DNA of 64,000 bases from Phlebiopsis flavidoalba (lineage: Eukaryota > Basidiomycota > Agaricomycetes > Polyporales > Phanerochaetaceae): assembly GCA_035772785.1 (NCBI GenBank), contig JAOCPU010000024.1:62001-126000 (forward strand). The letters are read 5' to 3'. Positions 59,160-64,000 of this stretch are shown piece after piece. Position 1 is the first letter of the stretch. Every line of letters begins with the position of its first letter. The translations under genes and the position numbers were made by a program. A model generated the notes under the pieces. The model was not told where the DNA came from and ran no database searches. It saw only the letters and a program-made list of their open reading frames with translations.

Positions 59160-60963
59160 GTGTGGCCGGTCTGGCTTTCTAGTCAGACGACGAGAATCCC
59201 TCCGACGCAATCGTCGGTCCCGCGTCGTCCTCCTCCCCCTCAGAATGATGATAGTCCCCTAAGTCCGACGAAACGTCGTCACTCGTCCAATCGCGTCCTC
59301 CTCAGGATGATGGTGACCCCTCCAACGCATCGTCGTCCTCTCTCCCTCGATGATGTGGTCGCATCCGTGTTTGATATGCACAACTCTCGACTTCATCCGT
59401 TCGAGAACGCTTTACGGAGCTCTCCAGCAATTGACAATCGTCCGCGTTGTCATCTCTGCTGCGTTTGAGAGATTTCGCAGAAGCGTCTATCACGCTCTCT
59501 CCTCGAGATTGGTTTGCTTGGAGCCGGGGTGACGGTCCCAGTGCCCTTTGCCTGGGCCCTCCACGGATGGTGAGTTGGTCGCTATACTCAGCTGTGCGAG
59601 GCGATCTCTGCATGCCCTGACACACATCCGGCACGTGCAGAGGATACGATTTCTGTCGCCACAGCTATCAAGACTTCTCAGTATAAAGCCGAATGAATAC
59701 TGGTGTCAACCACACCGCGCTCAGGAATCCGATACGCAAAGGTGGGGGAATGACCTCCATGGGAGGGATGCGATACAGAGCGTGCGAGAGTGGGTTCGGG
59801 TGTTCGGAGTTTTGAAGCTGTGACCTGGTCCCACGCAGTATGCGCAGGATCCTTTCGATCTGCAATTTTGCGGGAGACTGCCAAGCATCGGAAGAGCGGG
59901 TAGAAGATCTTGTGCACACTTTGTTCGTACGCCTTGATATGGGTGGCCTGAAATCACTACTATGAGTAGTGATTTGGCCTCAGTATGCCAATCAGACGTA
60001 CCTCCACAGGTGTGGGCTGCACTAGCCCGGGCACGGCACCGAGGTCTTTCATGAGCTAGGCGTACTGCAGCCCATGGATGCGAATCTCGCGTTCGTATGC
60101 GGACGAGCAGGAGACCGGCGTTGGGCTCCGCAGGTTCTGAAGTCTCCGGTTTCTCGTACAGAGCCCTGACATACTTCCTGCAATGGCCACAGATCGATCC
60201 GACTGTGGGCCAGAATCCCTCCTTTGGGTTCTTGGTAGTGACCCAGCTTTGGGCGTTGACAGCAAACCTGAGCATATCAGCAATCTCGTCCTCGGGGTTG
60301 TCGGATGATCCTCCAAGACTTGCGGCGTGGCCACGTAGGTAACAGATGACGCAGTTACCCCTGCATATGGTGAAGGAATAGATCTCGACTAGGGGAAGGA
60401 TCCTTCGCAAAGACGAACGGAGCACAGGCGGTCTTCCAAGCTTCGTGTGATTTGCTACACTACACTGTGTGATGAGAAGATTCCCCTCTGGAAAGAGACT
60501 CAATACTAACACATATCTCGCCAGCCTTTGCACACTGATGACAGGGCAAGCAAGGCCTGAGCTACAGCGAGTGCGTCATACAACCATTGATTCTTCAATA
60601 TCTCTGGGCCACGGAATTGGCAGCTGTCGTTCCCAACGAGGTCTTTGACGAAGCCCTGAATGCAAACCCTTTAGATTGTAGCCGGCATGTGTCAGCCCGT
60701 TTCAGTCCACCGACGGAGCAGAGTACATACTGAAGGATTATTGTCCATGCGGACATGTCATTCTGTCTTCGCTTGCCGAAGCGAATGGCCATAGTCGCTA
60801 TAAAATCGGTGCCGAGTTGAAGTGAAGTGAGAGATACAGTAGAGTCGGAGTTGAGTGAGATGGAGGTGGCCAAGAGTCGCGCGCGGGCATGTACCGGTTC
60901 GGCGCTAATGGACGATGGGGTCCGTGCGCCCACCGTCACCCCAAATGGCTGCAACCCGGACAA
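59160..60963 (-). CDS. Possible Cys-containing protein of unknown function
   Basis: The minus strand has an open frame of 270 codons (59721-60533), the longest outside the GC-rich island. It includes CRGNCVICYLRGHAASLGGS, DEIADMLRFAVNAQSWVTTK and WPTVGSICGHCRKYVRALYE. The two Cys groups (C-x3-C-x2-C and C-x2-C) could bind zinc. Upstream, 60595-60963 carries a piece that reads FRGPEILKNQWLYDALAVAQ in another frame. Downstream, 59302-59634 gives an acidic/basic tail with the doublet LKRSRDDN and VKRSRTDE. Introns are likely (one contains the hairpin below) but not resolved. The family is not recognised. Confidence 0.42.
59945..59979. repeat. Perfect 11-bp hairpin
   Basis: AAATCACTACT (59951-59961) and AGTAGTGATTT (59965-59975) are exact reverse complements around a 3-base loop, with GGCC on both outer sides. 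It may lie in an intron of the surrounding gene candidate. Confidence 0.85.
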
Positions 60964-61426
60964 ATGTAGACTAACCTAACGTCATGTTAGAGCCAAGGGA
61001 TCTGACGGGAGCATTTCACTTACCTGAGGCCGTCCAATCAGCCATAGACAATGCAGCGATCCAAGCCGCGAGGTGTATGGGTAAGTCGCGAGTAAAATCC
61101 CTGAACATAGACGGCAAATGAGCGAGACGCACAGGCTCAGGCTGTATGGTGTGTGAAGCAAATGAAAATGCGAAATCGGTCCTGCCTTCGCAGCTTTCTT
61201 GAGACGCTGCGTCTTCTGACTATAGCAAGTGAGGGCAACCTTCTAGTGTTTCGTGCACCAACATTGATTCCGATGCGGTCGGGATACTCCATCCCCACAC
61301 AATCACGAACAGAATGCGAGGAGGACACAATGTGAATATTAAGCTGGAATGAGATCTAGCTTGGCGGCGTCAGTGTGTCTAGAACAACAGGTGAGTTTCG
61401 TACCACTTACCAAGTATCTACATTTA
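60964..61426. other. Short region between two minus-strand genes
   Basis: This is the 3' flank of GEP4 and the 5' flank of the gene candidate to the left. Frames of about 60 codons on both strands (61137-61335) are mirror images and unsupported. Confidence 0.45.
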
Positions 61427-62528
61427 TCAGGACCGTCGTCGTATTCTATTCCACAGTCTTTTCGCCAGCGATGCCTGACTGGCGCAACGGACGCATGTGG
61501 TTCAAATTCAGGCTTCAGGAATATGGAGGTATCACCACCCTTCACGGCTACGCCGTTATTTTCGGCTATGTATCGCTGGATACCTTGCATAAAACCCTTT
61601 TCGAGCCAACGCATGGTCATGCTCTCTCGGTGCCAGTGACACCTGACGTCCAAATCGAAAGCGGACCATTTCTCGGCCTGTGGTTTCGCCGCGGTCCCGG
61701 TTCCTTTTTCGTGCTCGATGTCTAGTTCCGTTTTGGGGAAGGAAGACTTTTCGTCTGGGGAAGGATGCGGCCTACGCGCCATACGGTTTCGCCATGGCGA
61801 TATCCGTAAATATCCTATCCCCAACAACAATGAGCTCGTCGTCCCCGGATAGGAGTCGGGTTACCCCTTCTACTAGTGAGGTGATGTTTACAAGTTATTT
61901 TTCGGATAGAGGAGATGATGATGCACGAGGGGTAAGCGGGTTTAAAGACCTTGTGCCTCAGGGACGGGCGCAGATAAATGATGCGTCAACAGATCTTGCG
62001 CTGAGTAGTGTATACTGAGATTATTACAGCGCAAAAAATAGTGGATAGACGCACCTGTTATCTCGCCACGCGGATCCAGCCGGCGTCCCTTAGCAGAATT
62101 GCTGACCATTAGGACGTTTCCTTCGCCAAACGCTTGCTCGACATTCTCGCCCAGGCATCCGATATACACAAATCAAAGGGAGCGCATATTAAGAGAGACT
62201 GTGTTGCGAACCTTGAGTTCTGGCACAAGCTTGATCCCTGTGCGGGATAGTCTAAACTGTTGTAATTCGATGACACTGCTATATGGCATACGCCTAAACA
62301 CTCACCAAGCAGTTATCCTTGTCAAACACCGGCACCTTTGATCGGCCCTTCGTAGCTCATAGAAGTCAAGCTGGCGAATATCTTCCTACAATTGCTACTC
62401 AATCCGCTTTCGATACTCGGCTCAATTGACGAGCTTACTGACCTCTGACTACCATGGAAGGTATAACCAAGCGTGGAGCCACCAGGAGGTTGAAGTGGGA
62501 CAAGCGTCCCAGGGATATTCAAGGGCAT
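61427..62528 (-). CDS. GEP4: Mitochondrial phosphatidylglycerophosphatase Gep4 (HAD family)
   Basis: Gep4 removes the phosphate from phosphatidylglycerophosphate at the mitochondrial inner membrane, a step in cardiolipin synthesis. The ATG at 62528 gives MPLNIPGTLVPLQPPGG. After an intron come IRQLDFYELRRA and the HAD motif VFDKDNCL (62306-62329), whose first Asp is the expected nucleophile. Later exons read TIPHRDKLVPELK, FGEGNVLMVSNSA (HAD motif II, to 62092), RLDPRGEI, a stretch equal to HHLSxPVLRHKxFKPAYP, DDELIVVGDRIFTDI (HAD motif with GDR, 61802-61840) and ESMTMRWLEKGFMQGIQRYI. The likely end is KRLWNRIRRRS with stop TGA at 61427-61429. At least four introns of 45-60 bp are seen. One-base shifts occur, for example near 62233. 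Domain order and length are normal. Confidence 0.9.
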
Positions 62529-64000
62529 GGCAAGAGTACACGTCTTGTCGCACTCTCTGGGATATCCGAAGCGTAGCAAGGAGTTTGGGCCGACTGAGAG
62601 ATTCGCCAACATCACAGGGCTTGGGCCTGTGACAAGGCGGAACACCCCGAACTCTACCGAGCCTTGCCCGATTTGGCATGTCACTATGTTCGACGTCTTG
62701 GACCTGTTCAAACAAGCTGCTCCTCCCATACAGTACATGTATAAAATATCATTGAGAACAGACCGACAGGAGAAAACATCGCAGTTTGTAACATCTAAGC
62801 GTCAGGATGGCAGAGAGCGACTTACTAACATAATGCGCATTACAGTATCATACAATGTTTTGGAGCGGAAACAAAAAGGGCAACATTTTCCCAGAAGTGC
62901 CCCCCCCCCCCCCCTTCACAAAAGATCTGCGTAATTCGACGGACACATACAGCCAAGATGCTACTTATACAACATAAACGTTCTCCTTTGCCAAGTTATA
63001 ATTCTTGTCTAAATTCCGAAAGTAATCGATGCGAGCTTGTGCACCGCGGCGCAGCCTGGTCCTGCTCGGGGCAGAGGGTGGGAAGGATTAAGTCCACGAA
63101 GGACTCACACCGTAGGGCTGGTAGACGAACGCACCGAGTCCTCATCTCCAACCTTTGCGTCCCAGCCCTCTCCTTGCCCCTTTCCCTTCGCTTTCGCCGT
63201 TGCCTTTGCCTTGGCTTGGGTTTGCGCCGCTGGCTTGTTTCGCAGCGCTTGGCGCGAGGAGGTGCTCGGTTTCGGTTGGCTCTTTCTGGTGGGTCGCCCG
63301 GAGGACTTTGGCGAGTGATGACAACTTCAGCTCTCATGCGTTTGACATACGGGAACACGAAACTGTCAGGCGCGTAGAGGAACGCACTTGCGTTTGCCCT
63401 CCAGTCCGCCAGTGGGACACGACGGCACCACCCGAGGGCTAAGGTGTGCTCGTCATCCCTGACTCTCTGCGCCGCTCTAACTCGAGCCTTATTCGTCGCA
63501 AGCTTGTTCCGTGGGCGCGAGAGGTACCCCCTTTCGAACGGTGAGGACGACCCGGCGTGAACCCCCTAGAAGACGACAACACCCCTGTGAGTTTCCTGCA
63601 GCTCTCCTACGCTGATAATTTCCGGGACATTCGCCACTTGCCGTATCTCCTGTAGAGATCCACGGGCGGACCTTCGGAATCCAGTTTCCGCACCCCCTGC
63701 TCGAGGCACTCTTCATGGCGAATGACGGGACGTATTCTGGCGATTCCGACACACGATAACCAAATTCGGCGCTCTCACACACCGTGCCTTCCTGCGGGGA
63801 GAGGAGCCAGTCGGGATAAGGGGTAGAGCTGGGGAAGCCATGTAAATCCTTTCCTGAAGAACAAAGACTTCGCTGAACAAATCTTGCCCATTTCTCCTTC
63901 TTAACGGTAGAGCTGTGATGAGTAGGCAAAGGGCTGCGCGACGGTGCGTAAGAGGTTTTTAAGCTAAACCAGGGGACGGAGTGATGACAAGGGTGAAATC
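62529..64000. other. Right end; no confident gene
   Basis: It contains a 16-base C run (62900-62915). From 62960 to 63440 frames on both strands overlap. On the minus strand SSLAKVLRATHQKEPTETEH (63142-63324) is followed by a Gly/Lys-rich stretch, and on the plus strand the mirror DNA is hydrophobic. At 63489-63929 a 146-codon minus frame competes with plus-strand pieces such as RTFGIQFPHPLLEALFMAND. No family is recognised on either strand. Confidence 0.35.

Noticed and set aside
1..64000. CRISPR array, bacterial operons, rRNA genes
   Set aside because: No regularly spaced direct repeats, no ribosome-binding-site spacing and no conserved rRNA blocks were seen; introns and gene content are eukaryotic.
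1..64000. Autonomous retrotransposon or transposase
   Set aside because: I looked for reverse-transcriptase (YxDD), integrase and transposase signatures in readable frames and saw none; frame shifts could hide one, so this is not proof of absence.

Overview
The window looks like nuclear DNA of a filamentous basidiomycete, probably an Agaricomycete. The evidence is many short introns of about 50 bp with GT..AG ends, no operons, an intron-less nuclear tRNA-Thr, and proteins typical of that group: a DUF6534 membrane protein, a DUF2828 protein, a TEA-domain regulator and a membrane-anchored histidine-phosphatase-like protein. The species was not determined.

Layout. The left edge holds the N-terminal part of a Utp20-like ribosome-biogenesis gene (minus strand, running off the window). 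Next come a DUF6534 seven-helix protein (minus, 4.6-6.1 kb), a weak region (6.1-11 kb), an acidic coiled-coil protein (minus, 11.0-12.9 kb) and SRP72 (plus, 13.2-14.3 kb). A histidine-phosphatase-like protein lacking its catalytic histidine (plus, 15.2-16.9 kb) and a neutral ceramidase (plus, 17.6-20.9 kb) follow in tandem. A DUF2828 protein (plus, 23.8-25.95 kb) and an unidentified acidic nuclear-type protein (minus, 26.7-29.0 kb) come next. The middle has a tRNA-Thr (33.8 kb), a dispersed repeat and a terminal-inverted-repeat element. From about 37 to 50.8 kb the DNA becomes strikingly G+C- and CpG-rich. This island carries a TEA/ATTS transcription-factor gene (minus, 41.7-43.7 kb), then about 7 kb without a convincing gene but with many CCAAT boxes and one AT-richer inverted-repeat insertion. 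A second such insertion marks its right border (50.9-51.3 kb). The right third is mostly unassigned DNA, with a possible Cys-containing protein (minus, 59.2-61.0 kb) and GEP4, the mitochondrial phosphatidylglycerophosphatase (minus, 61.4-62.5 kb).

Every recognised gene is broken by frequent one-base shifts, mostly insertions and often in homopolymers, while splice sites and amino-acid motifs are preserved. The same pattern in unrelated housekeeping genes suggests an unpolished long-read assembly rather than pseudogenes. As a result no gene is a single open frame; gene coordinates below are outer limits, and real genes may remain hidden in stretches called empty.

The genes do not form a pathway. 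They are ordinary neighbours: ribosome biogenesis (Utp20), protein targeting (SRP72), sphingolipid turnover (ceramidase), cardiolipin synthesis (GEP4) and transcription control (TEA). The features most worth following are two inverted-repeat elements of about 540 bp that share a terminal GACTGAAC and nested palindromes, the CCAAT-box field beside the TEA gene, and the catalytically altered phosphatase-like protein.
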